Source: CALDOK01 sp964481655 (GTDB taxonomy: Bacteria; Myxococcota_A; UBA796; JAFGLY01). Taken from it: 64,000 nucleotides of DNA. Of the stretch, positions 8,253 through 17,798 are shown in pieces (the first letter of the stretch is position 1; every line of letters starts with the position of its first letter). Made by a program: the position numbers and the translations under genes. Below the pieces are notes generated by a model. It saw only the letters and a list, made by a program, of their open reading frames with translations. It ran no database searches and was not told the DNA's origin. The DNA lies in the NCBI GenBank assembly GCA_964481655.1, contig CAYZVO010000017.1, positions 6,311-70,310 on the forward strand. Direction: 5' to 3'.

Positions 8253-10424
8253 ATGCCGGAGAAGATCGAAGAGACCCCCCTGCGTCGCATCAGCCGGGAG
8301 GTCGGTGACTCCGGCCTGTTCTCCCCCGAGGTCCACCGCCTCTACGAGGCCGGCAAGGCGCGCAAGGCCCAGGCCGTCTTCAAGGCCCAGGTCGCCAAGG
8401 AGCTGAACTCCGGCCGCAAGCGTCGGCAGCAGCAGTACCTGGACGACACCTACCTGTGGCTCGATCCGCTGGGCAGCGCTCCGTCGATGCACACGGTCAA
8501 CGGCATCGGGACCATGCTGTACGGCAACTACAAGCCCAACCCCGACGGTGTGCACATCGCCACCTTGTGGTTCGTGTTCGTCTTCCTGCCCGTCTTCCCC
8601 ATCGCCGCGTACGTCGTGCGCAAGGCCGGGGGCAACAGCTGGACCTTCTACGCCAAGGCGCCGCTACCCCCCTTCGCCCGCATCTGGCGGGTAGGGATCG
8701 GCGGGGTCATCGCCGCGGCCGCCATCGCCATCGGCGCGATGGTCGCCTGGGACAGCTCCCACGCCGAGCTGTGGCTGTACAACGGCTTCGAGGTGCCGGT
8801 GCAGGTGTCGGTGGAGCAGGACAGCTTCGAGCTGGCCCCCCACCAGATCCGCAAGGCCGGGGACTACGCCCTGGGCCCGGTGACCATCGTGAGCACCCCC
8901 GAGGGCTGGACGGTGCCCATCGAGCAGGTCCAGCCGAACCTCGACCTGCTCGGCGACGACGAGCTGCTCTACAACATCGCCGGCCGCGCCTCCCTGGTGC
9001 GGGGCTGGGTGGTCTACGGCCCGGGCAGCACCCGGGACGACGAGCTGCTGGGGACCGAGACCTTCGTGCCCGTGGGCAGCGTGGACTACCTGCTGCGGGA
9101 GCCCCCCATGTCCAAGGAGGTGCGCGAAGGCAGCTCCATCGTGGACGAGGTGGTCTACAACGCCGAGGACGAGGTCCCCTTCTCGGTGGCCGCGTTCTTC
9201 ACCCAGTCCATGGTGAGCCCCGATGACGCCTGGCGGATGCTGCAGGCCCGGCTGGCGGTCAACCCGGGCGATCGCGAGGCCCTGGCCCTCATCTCCACCA
9301 TGAAGCCCTCCGGGGATCCCGAGCTGCTCGCCATGGGTGAGCTGGCCCGCGCCGGCAACCCCGACGATGTCGAGGCCCACCGGCTCTACCAGAACTGCCT
9401 CGGCCAGGAGCAGGCCGACGCCGTGCGCCAGGAGTACCTGGACCTCGCCAGCGAGCACGCCGACTCCGCCATGTACCAGTACCTGGCCGGCCGCCTGCTG
9501 GACGACGCCGGGGACGAGGCCGAGCAGCGCTTCCGCAAGGCCCTCGAGCTCGACCCGGGCTTCCCCTACGCCCACCTGGCCCTGGGCTACCAGCTGGCCA
9601 CCCGCGGTGATCTCGATCCCGCCATCGACGCCTACGGTCGCTACGCGCAGCTCGAGCCCAGCGCCGCCGCCGATGTGCTCCGCAGCCGGGTGCGCCTGCT
9701 GCAGGCCCGCGGCGCCGAGGGCTGGCTCGACGCCGCCCAGGCCCTGGTGGACGAGACCCAGCTGCTGGTCGGCGAAGACGCTGGCCTCGCGGGGCTGCAG
9801 GCGACCCTGGCGGTCCGCCACGGCACCCAGCCCCTGGCCGAGGTCCTCGACGGCCTCGAGGCCGCGCTGAGCTGGGAGGCCGACGGTGAGATCGAGGCTG
9901 GCAGCGCCGCGCTGCCGGCCCAGCTGGACGCGTGCATGGCCGCGGGCGATGTCGAGCGTGCCCGCGCGCTGCTGGTCGGGCTCGATCCCGAGCTGGACGG
10001 CTGGGTGCTGGCCAAGGGCGACCTGTTCCTGGCCCTGGCCGGCGGCGAGCCGGCCGCGGTGAACCAGGCCCTGGACACCCACCTCGAGATGCTGGCCGCC
10101 GCCAACACCTCCCAGGCGCTGTACGCCGCCGCCGCGGCCCAGGCCCTCGGGCACAGCGGCGCCGAGGCCCTGCTCGAGCTCGCTCAGGGCCTCGAGCGCC
10201 CCGGCAGCGTCAGCCCGGCGGTGGTGCTGGCCCCCGACGCTGCCCTGGACACAGCCGGCAGCCTCGACAGCCTGCTGGCCCCTGTCCCCTTCGACGGCCG
10301 CGGCTTGGCCTACGCCGCCGCCGCCGTGCGCCTGCAGCACAGCGGCGCGGACCCCGCCATGGTCGCCCACGCCCGCAGCCAGGCCGCCCACTTCGCCCTG
10401 CCGGACGAGCTGCCGCCCTGGTAG
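8253..10424 (+). CDS. TPR-repeat membrane protein of unknown function
   Basis: 723 residues. GGGAG lies seven bases before the ATG. An N-terminal cytoplasmic segment of about 100 residues precedes two membrane spans (HIATLWFVFVFLPVFPIAAYVV and VGIGGVIAAAAIAIGAMVAW). A beta-rich region (about 170-310) follows, then TPR-like helices, clearest at EAEQRFRKALELDPGFPYAH and LATRGDLDPAIDAYGRYAQL. The segment with GTMLYGNY and FVFLPVFPI resembles a motif seen in uncharacterised bacterial membrane proteins with TPRs. The function is unknown; it could be a scaffold. Confidence 0.8.
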   Translation: MPEKIEETPLRRISREVGDSGLFSPEVHRLYEAGKARKAQAVFKAQVAKELNSGRKRRQQQYLDDTYLWLDPLGSAPSMHTVNGIGTMLYGNYKPNPDGVHIATLWFVFVFLPVFPIAAYVVRKAGGNSWTFYAKAPLPPFARIWRVGIGGVIAAAAIAIGAMVAWDSSHAELWLYNGFEVPVQVSVEQDSFELAPHQIRKAGDYALGPVTIVSTPEGWTVPIEQVQPNLDLLGDDELLYNIAGRASLVRGWVVYGPGSTRDDELLGTETFVPVGSVDYLLREPPMSKEVREGSSIVDEVVYNAEDEVPFSVAAFFTQSMVSPDDAWRMLQARLAVNPGDREALALISTMKPSGDPELLAMGELARAGNPDDVEAHRLYQNCLGQEQADAVRQEYLDLASEHADSAMYQYLAGRLLDDAGDEAEQRFRKALELDPGFPYAHLALGYQLATRGDLDPAIDAYGRYAQLEPSAAADVLRSRVRLLQARGAEGWLDAAQALVDETQLLVGEDAGLAGLQATLAVRHGTQPLAEVLDGLEAALSWEADGEIEAGSAALPAQLDACMAAGDVERARALLVGLDPELDGWVLAKGDLFLALAGGEPAAVNQALDTHLEMLAAANTSQALYAAAAAQALGHSGAEALLELAQGLERPGSVSPAVVLAPDAALDTAGSLDSLLAPVPFDGRGLAYAAAAVRLQHSGADPAMVAHARSQAAHFALPDELPPW

Positions 10425-10524
10425 CCCCCGGCTCCCGGCTCCCAACCCTCTCACCCCTCTCTCGCGCAAGCCGACAGGGGCCAGGTGTGTCATTAGTGGA
10501 AGACGACTCCATACGGGAGCCCCC

Positions 10525-11820
10525 ATGTCTCTGCTGTCGCTGATCGCCCTCGCTGCACTGTCGCTGCCCGCGCACGCCGCCGACTCCAAGGGTCCCAAGT
10601 TCCAGGCACAGCTCGCCCAGGGCAAGGTGGCCGCCGCCTGGCGCGGCTGCGAGAAGCTGATGGAGAAGGGGGCGCTGCAGCACGACGACGAGGTCGAGGC
10701 CTGCGCCACCGCCGACCTGCGCCAGGCCGAGGCGGCCAACCCCGGCGGCTTGAGCCTCGAGCAGCTCAACGTGCACTGGGCGCGCTGGAACGGCACCGCG
10801 GCGGCGGGTGAGACCCGGGCCCAGGCCGCTCAGATGCGCCTGGCCGGAGCTGGCGGTGACATCGACACCATCGCCGCCATCTACGGCGCCTTCCCCGACA
10901 CCCCCGCCGGCCAGGCCAGCAGCGACCTGCTCTACCAGCACTACGTGGACATGAACAGCTCCGCCGCTATGGCCGAGTTCGTCGAGCGCTTCCCCGACGC
11001 ACCCCAGGTGGATCGCGCCCGGACCGTGGCCCTCGATCTGGTCTGGGCGGAGACCGAGACCGTGGGCACCCGCGCGGCCTGGGCCGCGTTCATCGCCGCC
11101 AACCCCACCCACCCGCGGCTGGCCGATGCCGTGCGCTGGCTCGAGACCTCGGCGTACCACGAGGCCGAGGCCGAGGGCACCGCGGCGGCCTGGACCACCT
11201 TCCTCTCCGAGTTCCCCGAGCACGCCCGCTACGAAGAGGCCGAGCAGAACCGCATCAACGCCATGTTCGACGAGGCGGTGGAGAAGGGCCCCGAGGTGAT
11301 GCTGGCCGTGGCCGACGCCTGGCCCGACCACCCCCGTTCCGCCGTGACCCGGACCCAGGCCTACTCGAGCATGCTCGAGGTCAAGCTGCTCTCCCGCGGC
11401 TACCACGATCCCAGCTGGAAGCTGGCCGCGGGCCTCGAGGGCGAGCCCCTGGCCATGCGCCTGGGGGTCGATGGGGTCGAAGTGGTCTTCCCCGAGGGTC
11501 AGCCCGTGGGCACGGCGACCGTCGTCTGGTTCGAGGCGGGTCAGGCCTGGCCCCTGACCGACCTGTACGCCGAACGTCTGGCCACCGCGGGCTTCCCCTC
11601 CGACCGGGTCCAGGCCGTGACCGAGGTCGGCTGGTTGCCTCCCCAGGGACAGACCGAGCCCGCCTGGCTGAGCCCTTGTGCACCCCCGATGGAATCGAGG
11701 GCAGCTTCGGCGTGGTCACCCAGGCCTTCGGGCTGGAGCTGGTGTTCCCGTTCTCCGTCGATGTGCTCTGCTCGGCGGCCCGCCCCTGACGGCTGCGACC
11801 AGCTGAATATTCGGCCTTGA
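10525..11820 (+). CDS. Periplasmic helical-repeat protein with a 3' frameshift
   Basis: 431 residues as read. GGGAG precedes the ATG. The Sec signal is LLSLIALAALSLPAHAA. The body is Ala-rich helical repeats with recurring F..RFPDAP / FIAANPTHP / FLSEFPEHA units, as in tetratricopeptide or outer-membrane assembly scaffolds. After about residue 387 the codon usage collapses. From the C5 run at 11683-11687 the reading register with normal third-position GC moves to another frame, running TPDGIEGSFGVVTQAF... to a TGA at 11787-11789. The intact protein therefore probably ends at 11789, and the listed C-terminus (with NIRP) is frameshift product. It leads cluster A. Confidence 0.75.
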   Translation: MSLLSLIALAALSLPAHAADSKGPKFQAQLAQGKVAAAWRGCEKLMEKGALQHDDEVEACATADLRQAEAANPGGLSLEQLNVHWARWNGTAAAGETRAQAAQMRLAGAGGDIDTIAAIYGAFPDTPAGQASSDLLYQHYVDMNSSAAMAEFVERFPDAPQVDRARTVALDLVWAETETVGTRAAWAAFIAANPTHPRLADAVRWLETSAYHEAEAEGTAAAWTTFLSEFPEHARYEEAEQNRINAMFDEAVEKGPEVMLAVADAWPDHPRSAVTRTQAYSSMLEVKLLSRGYHDPSWKLAAGLEGEPLAMRLGVDGVEVVFPEGQPVGTATVVWFEAGQAWPLTDLYAERLATAGFPSDRVQAVTEVGWLPPQGQTEPAWLSPCAPPMESRAASAWSPRPSGWSWCSRSPSMCSARRPAPDGCDQLNIRP

Positions 11821-11851
11821 CCCGGAGCCCTCTGCGACGTATCGTCGCGGA

Positions 11852-12679
11852 ATGATGGGCCTCGCACTCGGACTTCCACTGCTCGTGGTGCCTGCGCTCG
11901 CGGGCGACGCACCCGACTGTGATCAGCCGAGCACGGTGGCGGACTTCTTGCAGGCCGCGGAGCGGGGCGAGCACGCCTTCGCCGCCATGGATCTGCCCGC
12001 GCTGTCGTCGGCCCGGGAGCGTGGCCTGCTCCTCATCCCCTGCCTCGGGGAGCCCATCACGCCCCACGACGCGGCGGCCTTCCACCGCATGATGGCGCTG
12101 GCGGCGTTCACCTCGGGTGACCGAGAGGCGGTGATGCGCGAGTTCCACGCCGCCCGACGCCTCGAGCCCGGCTACCAGATCCCCCTCGAGGTGGCGCCGC
12201 CGGGGCACTCCCTGGTGCGGCTTTACGACAGGTCGGCGGGGGCGGACGAGGGCGAGCTGCAGGCGGTGATCCCACCGAAGTTCGGCTGGGTGAACGTCGA
12301 CGGCGTGCGCGGCGCCCCCCGCCCGAGCGGGATCGCCACCCTGATGCAGGTCTACGGCAAGGGAGACGTGCTGCAGGAGAGCCTCTACCTGCTGCCCGAG
12401 CACGAGCTGCCCGTCTGGGGCCCGCTCCCCATCGACGATCTGCGCCGCAAGCGGCGGCGGGTGACCCTGCTGTCGGCCACCGGCGCCACCTTCGCCAGCT
12501 CTGCGGTGCTCTACGGCGTCGCCATGCAGCACAAGGTCTGGTTCTGGGACCCGGACATCGACCGCACCGACGATGAGCTGGTGGAGCTCAAGCTGCGCAT
12601 CAACGCCCTGGGCTGGACCTCGCTGGGCCTGGTCACCCTCTCCGCTGGCCTCGGCGTGGCCACGGCCTTCAGCTGGTAG
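11852..12679 (+). CDS. Envelope adapter protein (TPR-like/PEGA-like, two C-terminal spans)
   Basis: 275 residues. A signal peptide (GLPLLVVPALAG) is followed by a helical segment with two Cys (residues about 23 and 63) and F.SGDREAVMREFHAARRLEPG, a TPR-like turn. A beta-rich PEGA-like stretch with WVNVDGVRGAP comes next, then two hydrophobic C-terminal segments (LLSATGATFASSAVLYGVA and LGWTSLGLVTLSAGLGVATAF) separated by a soluble loop. The gene at 27445 has the same order of parts and also sits next to a kinase and a MopE-type protein, so the two are likely paralogues. The molecular function is unknown. Confidence 0.75.
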   Translation: MMGLALGLPLLVVPALAGDAPDCDQPSTVADFLQAAERGEHAFAAMDLPALSSARERGLLLIPCLGEPITPHDAAAFHRMMALAAFTSGDREAVMREFHAARRLEPGYQIPLEVAPPGHSLVRLYDRSAGADEGELQAVIPPKFGWVNVDGVRGAPRPSGIATLMQVYGKGDVLQESLYLLPEHELPVWGPLPIDDLRRKRRRVTLLSATGATFASSAVLYGVAMQHKVWFWDPDIDRTDDELVELKLRINALGWTSLGLVTLSAGLGVATAFSW

Positions 12680-12686
12680 GTGTTCC

Positions 12687-14687
12687 ATGGTCCCGGTGAT
12701 CACGGTCTTCGCCTTCGTCCTCTCGTTGGGTTGTCCGTACGTACGGAGCGAGGACCTGGCCCTGCGTCGGGATCGGGATGGGGATGGCTGGGCCCACGAT
12801 GAGGACTGCGACGACTTCGACCCGGCCATCCACCCTGGCGCCGAAGACCTGCGTGATGGCGTGGACAACGACTGTGACGGGGTCGTCGATGAAGAGACGG
12901 TGCCGGCCTGGGAGGACGCCGACGACGACGGCTTCGGGGTGGGCGAGGAGGACAGCCCCGCCGCGTGGTTCTGCGTGGGCGACGATCCCGGCGCCAACCT
13001 TGCGCTCGCCCTGGGCGACTGCGACGACACCCGCCCGGATGTCTACCCCGGGGCCACACCTGACTTCGAGGGCGGCGCGGTCTGCGATGACACCGACTAC
13101 GACTGCGACGGGGAGGTCGAGGAAGACGACGATCACGATGGCTATGCCCACACCTGGTGCGGCGGCAGCGACGCCGACGACGGAGATCCCGCGCAGGTCG
13201 AGCCGGGCTTCGACTGGATCGATGGCGCGGACGACAACCTGGATGGCACCGTGGACGTGCACCTCACCGACTACCCGGACGCCACCATCGAGGGCACCCT
13301 CGACGACTGGCACCTGGGCTGCTCGGTGTCCATGGACCGCGACCTGAACGCCGACGGCGTGGACGACCTGGTCATCGGCATCAAGCGCGCCGACGCCGCG
13401 GACGAGCACGGCGAGCGCAGCCTCGAGAACGCCGGCGCGGTGTGGGTGATCTACGGGCCGGTCGGCGCCGAGGTCGTCCTGGATCCAGACGCTGCAGAGG
13501 ATGAGGCGATCATCTACGGCCGCCAGGGCTACACCGACGAGGACGACGAGTACGGCGACCAGTTGGGCACTCAGGTGCTCGCCGTGGGAGATCAGAGCGG
13601 CGACGGCCGCGACGACCTGCTGGTGCTCGCCAGGTGGGAGGACAGCGCGGTCGATGGCGACCCCAACGTGGGCGCCGCCCACCTGCTGCTCGGCCCGCTG
13701 GGGCCTGGCCAGAGCCTGGACGACGCGGTGGCCAGCTTCTACGGCATCTCGGACGATCGCAGCATGGCCTCCATGCTGGTGGGCGACATGGACGGCGATC
13801 GCCAGGGCGACGGCGTCTTCGGCTGCACCAACAACGAGCTGAAGACCGGCTTCGGCACGCTGCATGTCTTCGCTGGGCCCTTCGACGATCGGGGCGTGGT
13901 GAGCGTCGAGCAGGCCTCCGTCGAGATCCGCGGGGAGGAGGAGCGCGATCGCATCGGCGAGGCCGATCGAGCCTGCGTCCTGGACTTCGACGGCGACGGG
14001 CTGGACGACATCGCGGTGGGCAGCCCCTACTCCTGGCGCACGACCGAGGATGCCAACACCGGCGCCGTGTGGGTCCTGCCGGGTCCCCTGACCTTCGGAG
14101 AGGGCGGCCCGACGACCGGGTCCTTGTCGGACTTCGGCGTCGCGATCCACGGCGAGGCGGAGGACGAAGGGGTCGGCCACCGGGTCTTCTCCGGTGGCGA
14201 TGTCGATCAGGACGGGCTGGACGATCTGCTGGTCACCGGCTGGGCGACCGGCGAGGGCCTGGTTGGCGTCGGCTCTGGCTACGTGGTCTTCGGCCACGAT
14301 CTGGACGAAGACACCGCCCTCGACGCCTCCGGGCCGCTGGATGTCACCGAGATCAGCGGGACCGTCGAGGACGAGCGCGCGGGCAACCTGCTGGTGTCGG
14401 TGGGCGACCTCGACCGGGACACCTTCCCGGACATCATGATGGGGAGCACCCTGGCCTTCACCGTGTTCGCCGGCTCGGAGATTCCTCGCGGCGCCGCCAT
14501 CGACACCACCGATAGTCAAGCCGTGCTGCAGCCCGAGGCGGGGAGCCTGGGCGACACCCTGCTGCCGGTGCCGGCACAGGGCGGCGATGTGGACGGTGAC
14601 GGCATAGGCGACTTCGCGATCCCGCGTCCCTCGGCGGATGAGGGCGTGGGTCACATCTCCTTCTTCTTCGGGGCGCAGCGCGGATGA
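12687..14687 (+). CDS. MopE-type metal-binding motif and FG-GAP repeat surface protein
   Basis: 666 residues starting at ATG 12687, seven bases after the preceding stop. The N-terminus is a short hydrophobic leader ending FVLSLGC, possibly a lipoprotein signal. Residues 25-170 hold MopE-like Asp/Cys repeats (RDGDGWAHDEDCDD, GVDNDCDGVVDEE, DCDDTRPDVYPGA). The rest is a seven-bladed FG-GAP/VCBS-type propeller: DLNADGVDDLVIG, DQSGDGRDDLLVL, DMDGDRQGDGVFG, DFDGDGLDDIAVG, DVDQDGLDDLLVT, DLDRDTFPDIMMG and DVDGDGIGDFAIP, each a calcium-loop-like D.D.DG.DD. It is presumably a calcium-binding surface adhesin or scaffold. It overlaps the kinase gene by 4 bp, suggesting translational coupling. Confidence 0.9.
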   Translation: MVPVITVFAFVLSLGCPYVRSEDLALRRDRDGDGWAHDEDCDDFDPAIHPGAEDLRDGVDNDCDGVVDEETVPAWEDADDDGFGVGEEDSPAAWFCVGDDPGANLALALGDCDDTRPDVYPGATPDFEGGAVCDDTDYDCDGEVEEDDDHDGYAHTWCGGSDADDGDPAQVEPGFDWIDGADDNLDGTVDVHLTDYPDATIEGTLDDWHLGCSVSMDRDLNADGVDDLVIGIKRADAADEHGERSLENAGAVWVIYGPVGAEVVLDPDAAEDEAIIYGRQGYTDEDDEYGDQLGTQVLAVGDQSGDGRDDLLVLARWEDSAVDGDPNVGAAHLLLGPLGPGQSLDDAVASFYGISDDRSMASMLVGDMDGDRQGDGVFGCTNNELKTGFGTLHVFAGPFDDRGVVSVEQASVEIRGEEERDRIGEADRACVLDFDGDGLDDIAVGSPYSWRTTEDANTGAVWVLPGPLTFGEGGPTTGSLSDFGVAIHGEAEDEGVGHRVFSGGDVDQDGLDDLLVTGWATGEGLVGVGSGYVVFGHDLDEDTALDASGPLDVTEISGTVEDERAGNLLVSVGDLDRDTFPDIMMGSTLAFTVFAGSEIPRGAAIDTTDSQAVLQPEAGSLGDTLLPVPAQGGDVDGDGIGDFAIPRPSADEGVGHISFFFGAQRG

Positions 14688-16333
14688 ATCAGGCCACGCG
14701 AGTGCTGGCCGACGGCCGCTACGAGCTGGTCGCGGTGCTGGGTGAGGGCGGTATGGCTGTGGTCTACCGCGCCTTCGACACCCGGCTGCAGGTCGAGCGC
14801 GCCATCAAGGTCCTGGCCCCGGCCGTGGCCCGGCAGGCCCACCTGCGGGCGCGCTTCGAGACCGAGGCCCGCACCATGGCGGCCTTGAGCCACCCCAACA
14901 TCACCCTGGTGCACGACATCGGGCTCGAGGGCGAGCTCATCTACATGGTGATGGAGCTGCTCGAGGGTGGCAGCCTGTGGGACTGGGTCCAGTGCCACGG
15001 CCCGATGCCGCCTCGGCTGGCGCTCGAGGCCCTGACCCCCGTGCTGCCCGCGGTGGCCGCCGCCCACAAGGCGGGGGTGGTGCACCGGGACATCAAGCCC
15101 CACAACATCATGCTCACCGACGCCGGGGAGCCCCGGCTGACCGACTTCGGCATCGCCCACGTCCAGAATCCCCTGGCCAGTCGCCACCTGACCCGCACCG
15201 GGTCGGTCATCGGCACCTGGGGCTACATGGCCCCCGAGCAGCGCCACAGCGCCAAGACCGTGGACGAGCGCTCCGACGTCTACGCCCTCGGCGCGACCCT
15301 CTACGCCATCTGCACCGGCGAGGTGCCGGTGGACCTGTTCGCCTCCGACGAAGCGGACGAGGTGCTGGCCGGCCTGCCCGCGCCCATCGTGGAGCTGATC
15401 CGCGGCGCCACCGCCTACCGGTCGGACGATCGTTACCAGAGCCCCGAGGCCATGGGCGAGGCCATGACCGCCGCCCTGCCCGAGCTCCCCCCAGTGCCCG
15501 AAGGCACCCCGAGCTTGGGCGAGCTGCCGCCAGGGCTGCGCCTGGGCGCCGCGGTGGACTCCGGCTTCTCGGTGCCCTGGTCCCGCAGCCAGCTGGACGC
15601 CGAGTTCGCGCGGACACCGGCCATCGGCGGCGAGACCCGCTCGGACACCTTCGACATCCCCGCGATGACCGGCGACGCGATGACCCACGGCCTGCCGTCG
15701 GGTGCTACGACCGGGCCGGGGGGGACGCGGCTGGATGAGAACGGGGACGAAGAGCCCCTGGTCGCGCCCGAGGGCGCCGGGGACCGCCTCGTGCCGCGCA
15801 CCCGCTGGCGCTTCATCATTGAGGTGGTGGGGATCGGGGTCATCCTGGCGGCGCTGTCGATCATCGTGCCGGCGCTGTTGTGGCCCGAGCCGAAGGTTGT
15901 GGAGGAGGTACCGGCCCCGCCTGGCGGTGACGGTCTCGATCCCGATCCCGCGGAGCCCGAGGCTGATCCCGAGCCGGTCTTGCCGGAGCCAGATCTGGCC
16001 GGGCTGGAGCCCGACCTCGCTCCCGAGCCGAAGAATCGAACCGTGGAGTCCGTTTCAGATCCCAGGCCTCCAACACCGGACCGTGTTCTCGACTCCCCAC
16101 CTCCGGAGCCTGTGCCCGAACCGGCCACCATTTCGGTGACTGGCGCCAAAGAGGCCTACCTGATGAACGCGCAGGGAGAGCGGGTTCCGCTTGGCGCCGT
16201 ACCCCCTGGGGTCTACTCGGTCATGGCTCGCTTCGAGGGCATGGCGGCCGCACACGAAGCCAAGCGCATCGAGCTCGCGCCAGGAGCGCATGTGGAGCTC
16301 GCCTGCGACGACGTCTTCGACAGGTGCGAGTGA
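14684..16333 (+). CDS. Membrane Ser/Thr protein kinase with PEGA-like tail (cluster A)
   Basis: 549 residues, start overlapping the upstream stop (ATGA). The cytoplasmic kinase domain spans about residues 12-270: glycine loop GEGGMAVVY (20-28), Lys42 in AIKVL, catalytic HRDIKPHN (134-141), DFGIAH (154-159) and an activation segment ending GTWGYMAPEQ. All key residues are present. A Pro/Gly-rich juxtamembrane linker leads to one membrane span (VGIGVILAALSIIVPALLW). A Pro/Glu/Asp-rich outside linker follows, and the last 70 residues (ISVTGAKEAYLMNAQGERVP... PPGVYSV) are PEGA-like. Base composition falls slightly over the last 300 bases. Possible targets include the FHA-domain activator encoded 1.8 kb downstream, but this is inference. 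Confidence 0.93.
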   Translation: MNQATRVLADGRYELVAVLGEGGMAVVYRAFDTRLQVERAIKVLAPAVARQAHLRARFETEARTMAALSHPNITLVHDIGLEGELIYMVMELLEGGSLWDWVQCHGPMPPRLALEALTPVLPAVAAAHKAGVVHRDIKPHNIMLTDAGEPRLTDFGIAHVQNPLASRHLTRTGSVIGTWGYMAPEQRHSAKTVDERSDVYALGATLYAICTGEVPVDLFASDEADEVLAGLPAPIVELIRGATAYRSDDRYQSPEAMGEAMTAALPELPPVPEGTPSLGELPPGLRLGAAVDSGFSVPWSRSQLDAEFARTPAIGGETRSDTFDIPAMTGDAMTHGLPSGATTGPGGTRLDENGDEEPLVAPEGAGDRLVPRTRWRFIIEVVGIGVILAALSIIVPALLWPEPKVVEEVPAPPGGDGLDPDPAEPEADPEPVLPEPDLAGLEPDLAPEPKNRTVESVSDPRPPTPDRVLDSPPPEPVPEPATISVTGAKEAYLMNAQGERVPLGAVPPGVYSVMARFEGMAAAHEAKRIELAPGAHVELACDDVFDRCE

Positions 16334-17014
16334 TCAGCCCGACCGCGTGTCCTTCCGCGCCAAGGCGTGCCTGGCCCCCCAGCGCGCGGCGCCTTCGATC
16401 AGCGCCCTGCCGCGGTCGCTGACCATCACCGCGAAGCGCCCCGTGCCCAGCAGGGCCACCAGGGCGATCAACGGGAAGAACGGCCGCAGCGGTGTGCCCA
16501 GCACCAGGATGTCGAACACGAGCAGGCCCAGGGTGCAGATCGTGACCGCCAGCTCCGCGAAGCGGGCCACGTCGCGGTCGAAGCGCGGCCCGGCCGAGGC
16601 CAGGATCGGGAACAGCATCAAGAAGACCCAGTCGGACAGCACCCCGTCCTTCACCTGGTAGGCCTCCGGCATCATCGACATCCGCACCGCCACCAGCGCG
16701 CCGATCATGGTCACGTCGGTGCTGATCACCAGGTAGGGCACGCCCCGGTGCATGTGGTCCTGCCGGAGCAGCCCGGCCACCGCGAGCATCACCGCCAGCC
16801 AGCCGCACATCACGGCCACCTGGGCCATCACCACCGGCTTCACCACGTCGCCGTCCTTCATCCAGAAGGTCAGCGTGATCAAGATGCCGATGGCCACCAG
16901 CCCCATCTTCACCGTGTTGATGCGCCGCTCGTTGCGGTGGGCTTCGGCGTGCACCAGCTCGACCACGCAGCGGCGGAGGTCGGCGGCGGTGGCGGCGGTG
17001 GCGGACTGGGTCAT
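16334..17014 (-). CDS. Six-span membrane protein, paralogue 1
   Basis: 226 residues, not assigned to a named family. After a short N-terminal part, the motif CVVELVHAEAHRNERRINTVKM precedes about six hydrophobic spans; the protein ends in an Arg-rich cytoplasmic tail (SDRGRALIEGAARWGARHAL). It is roughly 70% identical by eye to the neighbour at 17076, so the pair is a tandem duplication. The layout (charged N-terminal helix, six spans, no catalytic domain) is like the membrane anchors that precede cyclase or diguanylate cyclase domains, here without any output domain. It is second in a two-gene unit with a 61-bp gap, and its stop abuts the convergent kinase stop. Confidence 0.8.
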   Translation of the reverse strand: MTQSATAATAADLRRCVVELVHAEAHRNERRINTVKMGLVAIGILITLTFWMKDGDVVKPVVMAQVAVMCGWLAVMLAVAGLLRQDHMHRGVPYLVISTDVTMIGALVAVRMSMMPEAYQVKDGVLSDWVFLMLFPILASAGPRFDRDVARFAELAVTICTLGLLVFDILVLGTPLRPFFPLIALVALLGTGRFAVMVSDRGRALIEGAARWGARHALARKDTRSG

Positions 17015-17075
17015 GGACGGTCGGGAGGGGTGGGCAGAGATGCTAACAGCGTGGCGCCTCGAGAGTCGCCGGGGA

Positions 17076-17768
17076 TCACCCCTGCCAGGTCTCCCCCCGC
17101 GCCCCGCCGTGTTTGGCCCCCCAGCGGGCGGCCCCTTCGATCAGCGCTCGCCCGCGGTCGCTGACCATCACCGCGAAGCGCCCGGTGGCCAAGAGCGCCA
17201 CCAGGGTGATCAGCACGAAGAACGGTCGCGGCTGGGAGCCCAGCACCGCGATGTCGAAGACCAGCAGGCCCAAGGTGGTGACCGTGGCCCACAGCTCTGC
17301 GAAGCGGGCCACGTCGCGGTCGAAGCGCGGCCCGGCCGAGGCCAGGACCGGGAACAGCATCACGAACACCCACTCGGCCAGCACCCCGTCCTTGACCTGG
17401 TTGGCGGCGGGCATCCAGAGCATGCGAACCACCACCAGGGAGGCGATGGCGATCATGTCTGCGGTGAGCACAAGGTAGGGCACACCGCGGTGCATGCAGT
17501 CCCCGCGGACCAGGAACCACACGCCCACCATCACGACCAGCCAGACCCCCAGCACCGCGCTCTGTGCGTAGGCCACCTGTGCCGCCTCCTCCCCGGCCTG
17601 CAGCCGGAAGGTCAGCGACATCACGATCCCCAGGGCCACCAGCCACATCTTCACGGTGTTGATGCGCCGCTCGTTGCGGTGGGCCTCGGCGTGCACCAGC
17701 TCCACCACGCAGCGGCGGGCGAAGGTGGTGCTCGATCGCGAGGCTTGGCTGGGACGGGCGCTGTTCAT
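17076..17768 (-). CDS. Six-span membrane protein, paralogue 2
   Basis: 230 residues. The start at 17768 is chosen because GGGGAG precedes it and because the paralogue aligns from the shared RRCVVELVHAEAHRNERRIN block. It has six hydrophobic spans and the shared blocks HRGVPYLV, ASAGPRFDRDVARFAEL, RPFF and GRFAVMVSDRGRALIEGAARWG. There is no enzymatic motif. Its start lies only 31 bases from the heptamer array at 17799, so the divergent FHA activator region may also control this gene, although no sigma-54 promoter faces this way. Confidence 0.8.
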   Translation of the reverse strand: MNSARPSQASRSSTTFARRCVVELVHAEAHRNERRINTVKMWLVALGIVMSLTFRLQAGEEAAQVAYAQSAVLGVWLVVMVGVWFLVRGDCMHRGVPYLVLTADMIAIASLVVVRMLWMPAANQVKDGVLAEWVFVMLFPVLASAGPRFDRDVARFAELWATVTTLGLLVFDIAVLGSQPRPFFVLITLVALLATGRFAVMVSDRGRALIEGAARWGAKHGGARGETWQG

Positions 17769-17798
17769 GACTCCCCTTCGTGGGGGTGATGGTACCAG

